From: Desulfobacteraceae bacterium
Lineage (GTDB): Bacteria > Desulfobacterota > Desulfobacteria > Desulfobacterales > Desulfosalsimonadaceae
Assembly: GCA_003551985.1 (NCBI GenBank)
Contig: PUOB01000269.1
Coordinates: forward strand, 1 to 6,074
Direction: 5' to 3'
DNA length: 6,074 nt
How positions within the stretch are numbered: position 1 is the first letter of the stretch; each line of letters opens with the position of its first letter. Shown here piece by piece: positions 1 to 6,074 of this stretch. The notes beneath the pieces are model-generated. The model saw only the letters and a list, made by a program, of their open reading frames with translations, was not told the origin of the DNA and did no database searches. The position numbers and the translations under genes are program-made.

Positions 1-2602
1 GCCCGACAAGCAGTTCGCGGAACGCCTCCTGCTGCTCTTCGTAGTCGCCGCCGTAGGATATGGTGAATCCGGCGGGCACGGCGACGCCGTCGATTTCCCC
101 GCGGATGTCGGCAAGGATGGACCCCATATCCCGACCGGCGATGTTGGCCCGGACGGTAACGATCCTTTCCTGATTTTTACGCTCGATCTGTATGGGCCCG
201 GTTTTTGATTTCACCGACACGATGTTCCTGAGCGCCACCGAAGCGCCCGCGGCATTGGTGACGGTCATGTCAAGGATTTCGCGCACGGAAAGATACTCGG
301 CGTCCTTCACCTTGACCCGGACGGGGTATTCCCGGCCGCCGTCCCGGAACTGGCCGGCGCGTGTCCCGGCAATGAATGTCTGCAGGCCTTCATTGACCGT
401 CTGCACGGAAACGCCCATGGCCTCGGCTTTCATTCGATCAACCGAGACGACGCGTTCGGGTGCCCCGCTTGTACGGCTGACGATGGTGTCGGTCACCCCG
501 TCCACATCCGCTATAATATCGCTTACCCGTTCGGCAAGGGCGTCGGCTGTATCGAGATCGTAGCCCCGGAGTTCGATTTCGATGCGTTCCGTGCCGCCGC
601 CGGTGGTGCGGCGGATTAAAAACAGTCCCTGGCCTTCACGGGTCCGTATCACCGCGCCAGGCATATTCGTCAATTCAGTGCGCAGTGCCGCGGCAATTTC
701 CGCGCTGGAACGATCCCTTTCGGACTGCGGAACCAGGGCGATGCGAAGCTGCCCCTCGTTTGATCCCCCGCCACGCCAATGGGAGCCCCCGACACTGGCA
801 ACGACGTTTTTAATTTCAGGGACTTTTGAAAACACGACCGCCTCGATCTCCCGGATCATCCGGTCGGTTACGTCGAGACGGGTGCCGACGGCCATTTCAG
901 CATTGACGCGCACTTCCCCCTCGTCCGTTGCCGGCATCAGTTCCGTGCCGATTTTCGGTATCATGGAAAGGCTTGCGGCCAGTATCAAGGCAGTGATGAA
1001 AAGCGCCACCGCCCGGTGATCGAGTGCAAGCGCCAGCAGTTTTTGGTATTTGTTTTCAAACACCCGGCCGACGCGCGAAAAAAAATAAAACAGCGGCGCG
1101 CCGATCCGGAAAAGCCCGGTTTCCCTTTCCTCCGCGGATTTGAGAAACCTTGCGGAAAGCATCGGGATCACGGTCAGGGCGACCGCCAATGAGCACAAAA
1201 GGGCAAAGGCGATGACCAGGGCGAGTTGATAAAACATCATTCCCGCGATTCCCCGAACAAAGACAAGGGGCACGAAAATGGTCAGGGTGGTGATGGTGCT
1301 GGCGATGATGGCCGAAGAGACTTCCCCTGCACCATTGACCGCGGATGCCTCCGGGGCGGCCCCTTCCTCACGCATCCGGTAAATGTTTTCCAAAACGACA
1401 ATGGCGTTGTCCACAAGCATCCCGACGCCCAGTGCCAGCCCGCCCAGGGTCATGATATTGAGGGTGAAGCCGCCCAGGTAAATCATGGCAAACGTGCCGA
1501 TAATGGAAACCGGAATGGCCACCCCGATAATGGCGGTGCTGCGAATGTTCCGCAAAAACACCATGAGTACCAGCAGGGCGAAAAGCCCGCCAAACATGGC
1601 GGCGGATCCGACATTGGTGATCGAGCGCTGGATGTATTCGGAAGTGTCGATAATGGGGGAGATTCGGACCTGGGGGATGTCTTCGTTGATGCGCCCGATC
1701 TCGGCCAGCACCTGCCGGGCGACTTCGACGGTATTGGTTCCGGATTGTTTGTTCACGGAAAGACGCAGTCCGGGATCGCCGTTGACGCGCACAATCCGTC
1801 GAATTTTTTCGTGGCCGTCCGTTACCTCGGCAACCTGGCCGAGGCGAACGGGTACGTTGTCGCGGACGGCGATGGTGGTGTCTCTGATTTCATCGATGCT
1901 TGCAAATTCACCGGCGGTCCGCAGGGTCAGTTCCATGGTGTCGGATTCGATTGAACCGGCCGGAAGAGTGATATTGGCCGCCCTCAACGCCTGAATGATG
2001 TCGGATGTTGACACGCCGACCGATTTTAAGCGGTCCGGGTCCATATCGACATGGATTTCCCGTTCAAGCCCCCCCCATACGTCCATGGCGGCCACCCCCG
2101 GCACCCGTTCGATGCGGTACTTGATGTCGTCATCGATGATGCGCCGTGTGTCCAGGGGGTCGAGGTTGCTCGCCGCCCCAAGAATGAGGATGGGAAAGGC
2201 CGCGGGGTCGAACTTGCGAAGGGAAGGGCGGTCCGCATCATCGGGAAGCCTTGGGATAACCCGGTCAAGCCGGTCCCGGACATCGTTTGCCGCGGCATCC
2301 AGATCGGTGCCCCAGGCAAACGTCACCCGGACGCTGCTCCCGCCCTCTGTGGACACCGACGATACCTCCTCGACGCCGGGCACGGCGCTCATCGCCTCCT
2401 CGACGGGCCGGGTGATCAGCTCTTCGATGATTTCCGGGCTGGCCTGTTCATAATTGGTCGAAACGCTCAAGGTCGGATAGGTGATATCCGGCAGCAGATC
2501 GACGGGAAGACGCGTCAGTGCCATGCCGCCGATAATGATCACGCACAGCGTAACCATTGTGGTGAAGACCGGTCGTTTAACGGAAAAAGCCGCTGCTTTC
2601 AA
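1..2602 (-). CDS. RND multidrug efflux transporter (HAE-1/AcrB type), inner-membrane pump, C-terminus cut by window edge
   Basis: Proton-driven inner-membrane pump of a tripartite efflux system; the substrate cannot be told from sequence. Translating the minus strand from 2602 gives one open frame of 867 codons to the window edge. It opens with the family's N-terminus (AFSVKRPVFTTM), then TM1 (about residues 11-29), the first porter-domain loop (PEIIEELITRPVEEAMSAVPGV), TM2 (334-353), TM3 (357-376), TM4 (383-405), TM5 (431-451), TM6 (455-483), TM7 (about 530-548) and nearly all of the second periplasmic loop. It ends just before TM8. The family is about 1030-1050 residues, so roughly 170 are missing. 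TM4 has D398-N399 where AcrB has the proton-relay pair D407-D408. The start is a TTG at 2602 overlapping the adaptor stop as TTGA, with GGAA 8 bases upstream; the first ATG is Met16, inside TM1, and is too late. The gene is probably translationally coupled to the adaptor. No frameshift was seen. Confidence 0.96.
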   Translation of the reverse strand, partial: MKAAAFSVKRPVFTTMVTLCVIIIGGMALTRLPVDLLPDITYPTLSVSTNYEQASPEIIEELITRPVEEAMSAVPGVEEVSSVSTEGGSSVRVTFAWGTDLDAAANDVRDRLDRVIPRLPDDADRPSLRKFDPAAFPILILGAASNLDPLDTRRIIDDDIKYRIERVPGVAAMDVWGGLEREIHVDMDPDRLKSVGVSTSDIIQALRAANITLPAGSIESDTMELTLRTAGEFASIDEIRDTTIAVRDNVPVRLGQVAEVTDGHEKIRRIVRVNGDPGLRLSVNKQSGTNTVEVARQVLAEIGRINEDIPQVRISPIIDTSEYIQRSITNVGSAAMFGGLFALLVLMVFLRNIRSTAIIGVAIPVSIIGTFAMIYLGGFTLNIMTLGGLALGVGMLVDNAIVVLENIYRMREEGAAPEASAVNGAGEVSSAIIASTITTLTIFVPLVFVRGIAGMMFYQLALVIAFALLCSLAVALTVIPMLSARFLKSAEERETGLFRIGAPLFYFFSRVGRVFENKYQKLLALALDHRAVALFITALILAASLSMIPKIGTELMPATDEGEVRVNAEMAVGTRLDVTDRMIREIEAVVFSKVPEIKNVVASVGGSHWRGGGSNEGQLRIALVPQSERDRSSAEIAAALRTELTNMPGAVIRTREGQGLFLIRRTTGGGTERIEIELRGYDLDTADALAERVSDIIADVDGVTDTIVSRTSGAPERVVSVDRMKAEAMGVSVQTVNEGLQTFIAGTRAGQFRDGGREYPVRVKVKDAEYLSVREILDMTVTNAAGASVALRNIVSVKSKTGPIQIERKNQERIVTVRANIAGRDMGSILADIRGEIDGVAVPAGFTISYGGDYEEQQEAFRELLVG

Positions 2603-3777
2603 TTGTCGAGTTCCGTGATTGTTTGGGAAATGCGTATCTTGGCGCCGTCTTCAAGCAGATGCTGCCCCAGAGTCACAACCCTGCCGGAAATATCCGGGGC
2701 GGTCACTTCAACACGGCCCCCCTGGGTGATTCCGGTCTCGATGGGCACGAATGCGACGGTCAGCCCCTCCTCATCGGAGAGGAAAACCCCTTTCCGGCCG
2801 CCTCTATTGACAATGGCGGAGACGGGAATAACGGTTGCATCCGGTTTTTTCGCAAATTCGATGCGGGCGCGCATATACATACCGGGCGCCAGGAGACGTT
2901 CTTTGTTGGGGATTTCAATTTCCACTAAAGCCTGGCGGGATTCTTCCGCAAGCACGGGCGCCCGCCTGACGACAAAACCATCAAATGTCCGCCCGGGGTA
3001 TGCGTCGGTCGTCACCGTTGCGAGCTGTCCGATACGGATTTCGGGGAAATCCCGTTCGATGACGTTTATCCTGGCAATAACCGTATTGATGTCAACGATT
3101 GAAACCACGGGATCGTTCGCCCGCAGCATGTTCCCTTCATCGATGAATTTTTCGGATACGACCCGGTAGTCGTCGCCGTTGGACCAGCGGGCATGGATGC
3201 GGGTGTAGGAAAGGCGAACCCTTGCGGCTTCCAGGGCGGCCTGGCGCTGTTGAACGTTCGCCCGGGCCACCTCGTGGGACGCCCTGGCCGCGTTGTATTT
3301 TGCCTTTGCCGTATCGAGTTCGGCCTCGGATGCAACCCGCTGCTCCCGCAGCTCACGGGTTCGTTCAAGCTCTCGGGAGGCGATTTCGAGCGCACTTTCC
3401 GCGTCCTTTTGGTTGGCGCGGCTGACTTCCAGCTCGGCTTCGGCCTGGGTTACGGAAAGGGCGTATTCTTCGCTGTCCAGAACGGCAACAAGGTCGCCGT
3501 TTTCAACCCGGTCGCCGATATCAACCCGGAGCTCTTCGAGGCGCCCTGATATTTTCGGAGAAATCACGAACCGGGAAGACGGCCGGATGGATCCTGTAAA
3601 CTGTGCAATGTCGGAAATGGTGTCCTGCCCGATGTCCGCAACCTCGACCGGTACGGCCCGCCGGCCTTCCCTGGACGCTGATCCGGGGCCGGAGGCGGTC
3701 GGTTCGGGCCAAAAAAACCGCCATCCGAAAAATCCGGCAAATAGTATAAGGAGCACCGTAAAAAGCGCTTTTTTCAC
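2599..3777 (-). CDS. RND efflux periplasmic adaptor subunit (AcrA/MexA-type membrane fusion protein)
   Basis: Adaptor protein that bridges the RND pump to an outer-membrane channel across the periplasm; 392 residues, normal for the family. Residues 4-23 are a hydrophobic N-terminal anchor or uncleaved signal segment. No lipobox Cys is seen, so it is probably membrane-anchored rather than a lipoprotein. Residues about 56-105 form the first lipoyl half (SGRLEELRVDIGDRVENGDL). Residues about 106-186 are an Ala/Glu/Arg-rich alpha-helical hairpin expected to contact the channel. The second lipoyl half follows (LSYTRIHA at 189-196, then FIDEGNML at 211-218), then the beta-barrel domain (about 230-310, including LLAPGMYMRARIEF) and a membrane-proximal domain (about 315-390). 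The second lipoyl half has an RWSNGDDYR segment where many adaptors have a short APFDG-type turn. The start is GTG behind GGAGGT. The 3' end overlaps the transporter gene by 4 bases. Substrate range is not predictable. Confidence 0.95.
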   Translation of the reverse strand: MKKALFTVLLILFAGFFGWRFFWPEPTASGPGSASREGRRAVPVEVADIGQDTISDIAQFTGSIRPSSRFVISPKISGRLEELRVDIGDRVENGDLVAVLDSEEYALSVTQAEAELEVSRANQKDAESALEIASRELERTRELREQRVASEAELDTAKAKYNAARASHEVARANVQQRQAALEAARVRLSYTRIHARWSNGDDYRVVSEKFIDEGNMLRANDPVVSIVDINTVIARINVIERDFPEIRIGQLATVTTDAYPGRTFDGFVVRRAPVLAEESRQALVEIEIPNKERLLAPGMYMRARIEFAKKPDATVIPVSAIVNRGGRKGVFLSDEEGLTVAFVPIETGITQGGRVEVTAPDISGRVVTLGQHLLEDGAKIRISQTITELDN

Positions 3778-3780
3778 TAT

Positions 3781-3786
3781 ACCTCC
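3781..3786 (-). promoter_or_regulatory. Shine-Dalgarno site of the adaptor gene
   Basis: The minus strand reads GGAGGT, then ATA, then the GTG at 3777. The match to the anti-Shine-Dalgarno sequence is near perfect but the 3-base gap to the start is short. It fixes GTG 3777 as the start, because no ATG or other start codon at usual spacing lies in frame nearby; the next in-frame GTG is seven codons downstream, within the hydrophobic segment. Confidence 0.7.
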
Positions 3787-3876
3787 AATGGCTGCAATGC
3801 GTTTAAAATTTCATCGACCTTGCACGGAAAGAAATTTTCTCATTTCCGGATGGACACTTATTGCAAGTTATATGCC

Positions 3877-3900
3877 GTAGGTCGGGATTCATATCCCGAC
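3877..3900 (+). repeat. REP-like hairpin 1 (GTAG + 8-bp stem)
   Basis: GTAG at 3877-3880 is followed directly by the arm GTCGGGAT (3881-3888), a 4-base loop TCAT, and the perfect complementary arm ATCCCGAC (3893-3900). A GTAG-type tetranucleotide next to a short palindrome is the hallmark of REP elements recognised by RAYT (TnpA-REP) transposases. Orientation is given by the GTAG end. It lies downstream of acsA and upstream of the adaptor gene. No U-tract follows on the minus strand, so it is not a classical terminator, though the hairpin could affect mRNA stability or read-through. Confidence 0.55.
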
Positions 3901-3930
3901 ATTGACCTGAAACCGAACGGGCGGTGGTCC

Positions 3931-3954
3931 GTAGGGGCGAAAAATCTTTCGCCC
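3931..3954 (+). repeat. REP-like hairpin 2 (GTAG + 8-bp stem)
   Basis: GTAG at 3931-3934 is followed directly by the arm GGGCGAAA (3935-3942), loop AATC, and the perfect complementary arm TTTCGCCC (3947-3954). It has exactly the geometry of hairpin 1 (8-bp stem, 4-base loop, same orientation) and shares the leading CCGTAGG, but its stem sequence differs. An outer pair CCGTA (3929-3933) and TACGG (3964-3968) could extend the structure. The two GTAG boxes are 54 bases apart. Confidence 0.55.
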
Positions 3955-4025
3955 GCCGGCTTTTACGGCAATAATTGTCGAATAAAGGCCCTGCGGCAGG
4001 AAAAAATTGTCGAGACCGGCAAGAC

Positions 4026-5762
4026 TCAGTCCGTCATGTTTTTCGGCTCCCCGCCGGGCAGTCCAAGCTCCTTCGCACGCAGAACGCGCCGCAGGAGCTT
4101 CCCGCTCAACGTCCTCGGCAGGGTTTCGATAAATTCCACGTCCCCGACGACAATGTCCGTCTCGAGGCTACCCTTTAAAAACGCTTTTATCTCATAGGCC
4201 AGGCGCGATGATGGAATATAACCGGTCGAAGGGGTTATAAAGGCTTTAAGGCATGACACAGGGCGGTTGGGGTCGGCCCCCTTTGCGATTACCGCCGCTT
4301 CATGCACCGCCGGATGCATACAAAGCATCTGCTCGATTTCAAAGGGCCCGATCAGTTTATTGTCCCCGGCCTTTAACAGGTCGTCGTTTCTGCCGTGGTG
4401 ATAGAAATAGCCCTCTTCATCCGCAAGGGCGATATCGCCCGTCAGAAACCACCCGTTATCCGAAAAATAGGCATTGTAACGGCCCGGATCACTATATATG
4501 CCTGTCATCATGCCCGGCCATCCCGGTTTCAAAGCCAGCTCCCCAAGCGACATCGGCGGGAGGGGGTTGTCCTGCTCATCGAGTATGGCGGCTTCTATCC
4601 CCGGCAGAATGCGGCCCATGGATCCGGGCTTGATGTCCGCACCGACAATATTGGCGATACAGATCACCCCGGTTTCGGTCATCCACCAGATATCATGGGG
4701 GGTGATTCCCATATGCTTGCGGCACCAGTAAATGACTTCCGGCACAAGCGGTGCTCCGACCGTCACGACGTGCAACAGGGGCGAGATGTCGTACCGGGTC
4801 GGCAGGTCCCCGGACGCCGTCATCAGGGCCGTGAGTATACGGGGGGTGGTATACCATGCGGATACGCGGTTTCTTTCGAGTATGTGATAACAATTGGCCG
4901 CTGAAAAGAGATCCGCGACAATGAGGCTCGTAATGCCATGAAGCCACGGCGCATATGCCCCGTAAACGGTTCCCGTTACCCAGGCCGGATCACCGTCCGT
5001 CCAGAGCACCGTGTCGGGCTTGATATCAAGGGCCCACCCGGCGGTGGCATAAATGCCAACCATGTCGCCGTGGCAGTGAACGATCCCCTTGGGCGGCCGG
5101 GTCGAGCCGGAGGTAAAGATCAGGTAAAGCGGGGTTTCCTTAGGAAAGCAGCGGATAACGGGATCGGTCGGCATTTGGGCGGCGATGTCGCCCGCAATGA
5201 CCTCGCCTGGGAAAATACCCGGTGCCGGGCCATGTTGCAACAATATGGCCTCGATCCCCCCGGTGTCCGCAACAGGTAGTTTTTCGACGAGATCCGGAGT
5301 CGTCAACACCCCTTTCGGGTCGATCCCGTCGACGCGGATTTCGACTTCATGGAGCGTCGAGGTGGCAAAGACAGGGCAGAAGATGATGCCAAGCCGAGCG
5401 CATGCCGCCATTGCAAAATACGTTTCGGGGCATGCGGGCATGAATACCATAAGGCGATCGCCCACGGCAAAACCGAATTCCTTTTCAAGCATCCATGCCC
5501 ATTGACAGGATTGGTCCCGAAACTCCCGATAGGTCCAAACCATCCGGGAACCGCCTGATTCATATATAAGGGCGGGATGATCGCGCGTTTCCGGATCTTC
5601 GGCCCACCGATCAATCGATGCGGCAACAATGTTGCATTTTTCCGGGCCCTCGGGAAAAAACCGGCTTTCCAGGTCCGACCAGGAAAAATCCATACACGCC
5701 TGTTCATAGTTTCTTAAATTCGCCGTGTCCGGGCGTTGGGCGGGTATCCGCGCTTTAATCAT
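4026..5762 (-). CDS. acsA: Acetyl-CoA synthetase, AMP-forming (AcsA type)
   Basis: Cytoplasmic enzyme that adenylates acetate (or another short acid) and transfers the acyl group to CoA. With the ATG at 5762 it has 578 residues, close to Bacillus-type AcsA (about 570) and shorter than Salmonella Acs (about 650). Motifs, numbered from that ATG: NYEQACMDFSW at 18-28; phosphate-binding loop TSGSTRPPKG at 217-226; DPAWVTGTVYG at 258-268; A5 motif WWMTETG at 359-365; KPGSMGRILPG at 378-388; NGWFLTGD at 436-443; hinge GRNDD at 457-461; catalytic lysine K555 in PRTLSGK. The WW before the TET motif is typical of true acetyl-CoA synthetases, where the second Trp shortens the acyl pocket; larger-acid ligases often have Gly there. 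Two oddities: Arg222 replaces the usual Gly of the phosphate loop, and the loop after GRNDD seems one residue longer than usual. A TTG at 5768 is an alternative start. The start overlaps the upstream deacetylase by 8 bases. Propionate or another short acid remains possible as substrate. Confidence 0.9.
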   Translation of the reverse strand: MIKARIPAQRPDTANLRNYEQACMDFSWSDLESRFFPEGPEKCNIVAASIDRWAEDPETRDHPALIYESGGSRMVWTYREFRDQSCQWAWMLEKEFGFAVGDRLMVFMPACPETYFAMAACARLGIIFCPVFATSTLHEVEIRVDGIDPKGVLTTPDLVEKLPVADTGGIEAILLQHGPAPGIFPGEVIAGDIAAQMPTDPVIRCFPKETPLYLIFTSGSTRPPKGIVHCHGDMVGIYATAGWALDIKPDTVLWTDGDPAWVTGTVYGAYAPWLHGITSLIVADLFSAANCYHILERNRVSAWYTTPRILTALMTASGDLPTRYDISPLLHVVTVGAPLVPEVIYWCRKHMGITPHDIWWMTETGVICIANIVGADIKPGSMGRILPGIEAAILDEQDNPLPPMSLGELALKPGWPGMMTGIYSDPGRYNAYFSDNGWFLTGDIALADEEGYFYHHGRNDDLLKAGDNKLIGPFEIEQMLCMHPAVHEAAVIAKGADPNRPVSCLKAFITPSTGYIPSSRLAYEIKAFLKGSLETDIVVGDVEFIETLPRTLSGKLLRRVLRAKELGLPGGEPKNMTD

Positions 5763-6074
5763 GTCCAATCATTCCGTATTTTTTGTGGATGTCCAAGACC
5801 TTCCGGATGATTGCCATTGTTTCAGGCGATGCCTTCCCCGGCAGGTCCGCCGGGAGAATACCGCGGTTAATAAGTACTGTTAATACGGATTGAATCGAAC
5901 AGGTCAACGCCCGCGGGTCATAACCGCCTTCAAGGGCGAAAAACAGTGGCGGCATTGGCTTTGCCGCCCGGGTGAAATAATTCATGATCAACCCGGTGAT
6001 GCGGCCGTAAATGCTTTCCGTGAAGTCGCATTTTCCCACCGGGTCGTCGGCGTGGGCGTCAAACCCCGCCGCCA
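5755..6074 (-). CDS. Histone deacetylase family protein (AcuC-like), C-terminal part, cut by window edge
   Basis: Only the last 105 residues are present; the frame is open to the right edge, so the true start lies outside. The segment begins AAGFDAHADDPVG, matching the SAGFDAHxxDPLG signature of the zinc-dependent deacetylase fold, where the Asp after GF is one of the three zinc ligands. Further on it has LEGGYDPRAL, the GGY motif whose Tyr stabilises the transition state. The other zinc ligands (Asp and His) and the catalytic His pair lie beyond the window. A GTG within the signature (at 6039) could be mistaken for a start but would delete the zinc ligand. Family members remove acyl groups from lysines (AcuC) or from acetylated polyamines (APAH). 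Overlap with acsA favours an AcuC-like role on AcsA, but this is inference from context. It ends at TAA 5757-5755, inside acsA. Confidence 0.92.
   Translation of the reverse strand, partial: AAGFDAHADDPVGKCDFTESIYGRITGLIMNYFTRAAKPMPPLFFALEGGYDPRALTCSIQSVLTVLINRGILPADLPGKASPETMAIIRKVLDIHKKYGMIGHD

Larger units (their letters stand above)
3778..4025. other. Intergenic spacer between acsA and the efflux operon
   Basis: 248 bases without a convincing gene. It holds two GTAG-headed hairpins (listed separately). It also has an AT-rich imperfect dyad close to the adaptor gene (3826-3847, arms GGAAA and TTTCC around AAATTTT) and two copies of AATTGTCGA at 3973-3981 and 4005-4013. On the minus strand a T-run lies at 4007-4001 but has no GC-rich stem directly before it, so I do not call a rho-independent terminator for acsA. 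A TATAAC box lies at 3872-3867 (minus) with no good -35 match 16-18 bases upstream, so no promoter is called. Separate transcription of the efflux genes is plausible from the gap size but not shown. Confidence 0.6.

Noticed and set aside
1226..1954. Plus-strand open frame of 242 codons rich in Gly, Asp, His and Asn
   Set aside because: It is antisense to the RND pump, whose family sequence is clear throughout. The unusual composition comes from the complement of hydrophobic codons.
2051..3169. Long plus-strand open frame of 372 codons
   Set aside because: It runs antisense across the adaptor-pump junction, spanning parts of two well-supported genes. Its translation has no recognisable domain and an odd composition, as expected from the complement of GC-rich coding sequence.
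3867..3872. TATAAC as a -10 promoter box for the efflux operon
   Set aside because: No TTGACA-like hexamer is found 16-18 bases upstream on the minus strand; the region there is the first hairpin.
3293..3880. Plus-strand open frame of 195 codons rich in Ser and Arg
   Set aside because: It lies antisense to the adaptor coiled-coil region and runs into the spacer. It has no domain and no ribosome site of note.
4001..4007. T-run on the minus strand after acsA as a rho-independent terminator
   Set aside because: No stable GC-rich stem directly precedes the run in the acsA transcript, and the nearby CCTG/CAGG stem is short and lies after it.
3820..4197. Plus-strand open frame of 125 codons spanning the spacer
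   Set aside because: It covers both hairpins and then runs antisense into the acsA 3' end. Low-complexity translation with no family resemblance; not a credible small gene.
5755..6039. A 94-residue stand-alone gene starting at GTG 6039
   Set aside because: The frame continues upstream to the window edge with the zinc-ligand signature AAGFDAHADD, so the GTG is an internal Val codon of a longer deacetylase.

Overview
This window carries four genes, all on the minus strand, so they read from right to left. In transcription order they are: the C-terminal end of a histone-deacetylase-family (AcuC-like) enzyme, cut by the right edge; a complete AcsA-type acetyl-CoA synthetase; a complete periplasmic adaptor (membrane fusion protein) of an RND efflux pump; and the first ~867 residues of the matching RND inner-membrane transporter, cut by the left edge. 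No tRNA, rRNA, CRISPR array or insertion sequence is visible.

The right half (about 4026-6074) is an acetate-activation module. The deacetylase ends 8 bases inside the synthetase gene if the synthetase starts at its ATG. The synthetase ends in a proline-X4-Gly-Lys motif, the site at which acetyl-CoA synthetases are known to be switched off by lysine acetylation. In Bacillus, AcuC is an HDAC-family protein that reactivates AcsA by removing that acetyl group. Here enzyme and likely deacetylase look translationally coupled, so regulator and target would be made together. That link is inference.

The left half (about 1-3777) is a two-gene RND efflux operon. The adaptor starts at a GTG behind a strong GGAGGT, and the transporter starts at a TTG that shares four bases (TTGA) with the adaptor stop. 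No TolC-type outer-membrane channel is present; it would lie past the left edge or elsewhere in the genome.

The two modules are separated by 248 bases (3778-4025) with no gene. This spacer holds two hairpins of the same design: GTAG followed directly by an 8-bp perfect stem with a 4-base loop. They lie 54 bases apart in the same orientation and resemble REP elements of the kind mobilised by RAYT transposases. No canonical terminator or strong promoter is seen there, so it is open whether the efflux pair is read through from acsA.

The organism is a Gram-negative bacterium, because a tripartite RND pump needs an outer membrane. The moderately GC-rich coding sequence, the AcsA/AcuC-like pair and the GTAG hairpins would fit a deltaproteobacterium (Desulfobacterota). 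That placement is an impression, not a demonstrated assignment. The genes belong to known families; the points most worth a second look are the deacetylase-synthetase overlap, an unusual ATP-loop residue in the synthetase, and the REP-like hairpin pair.
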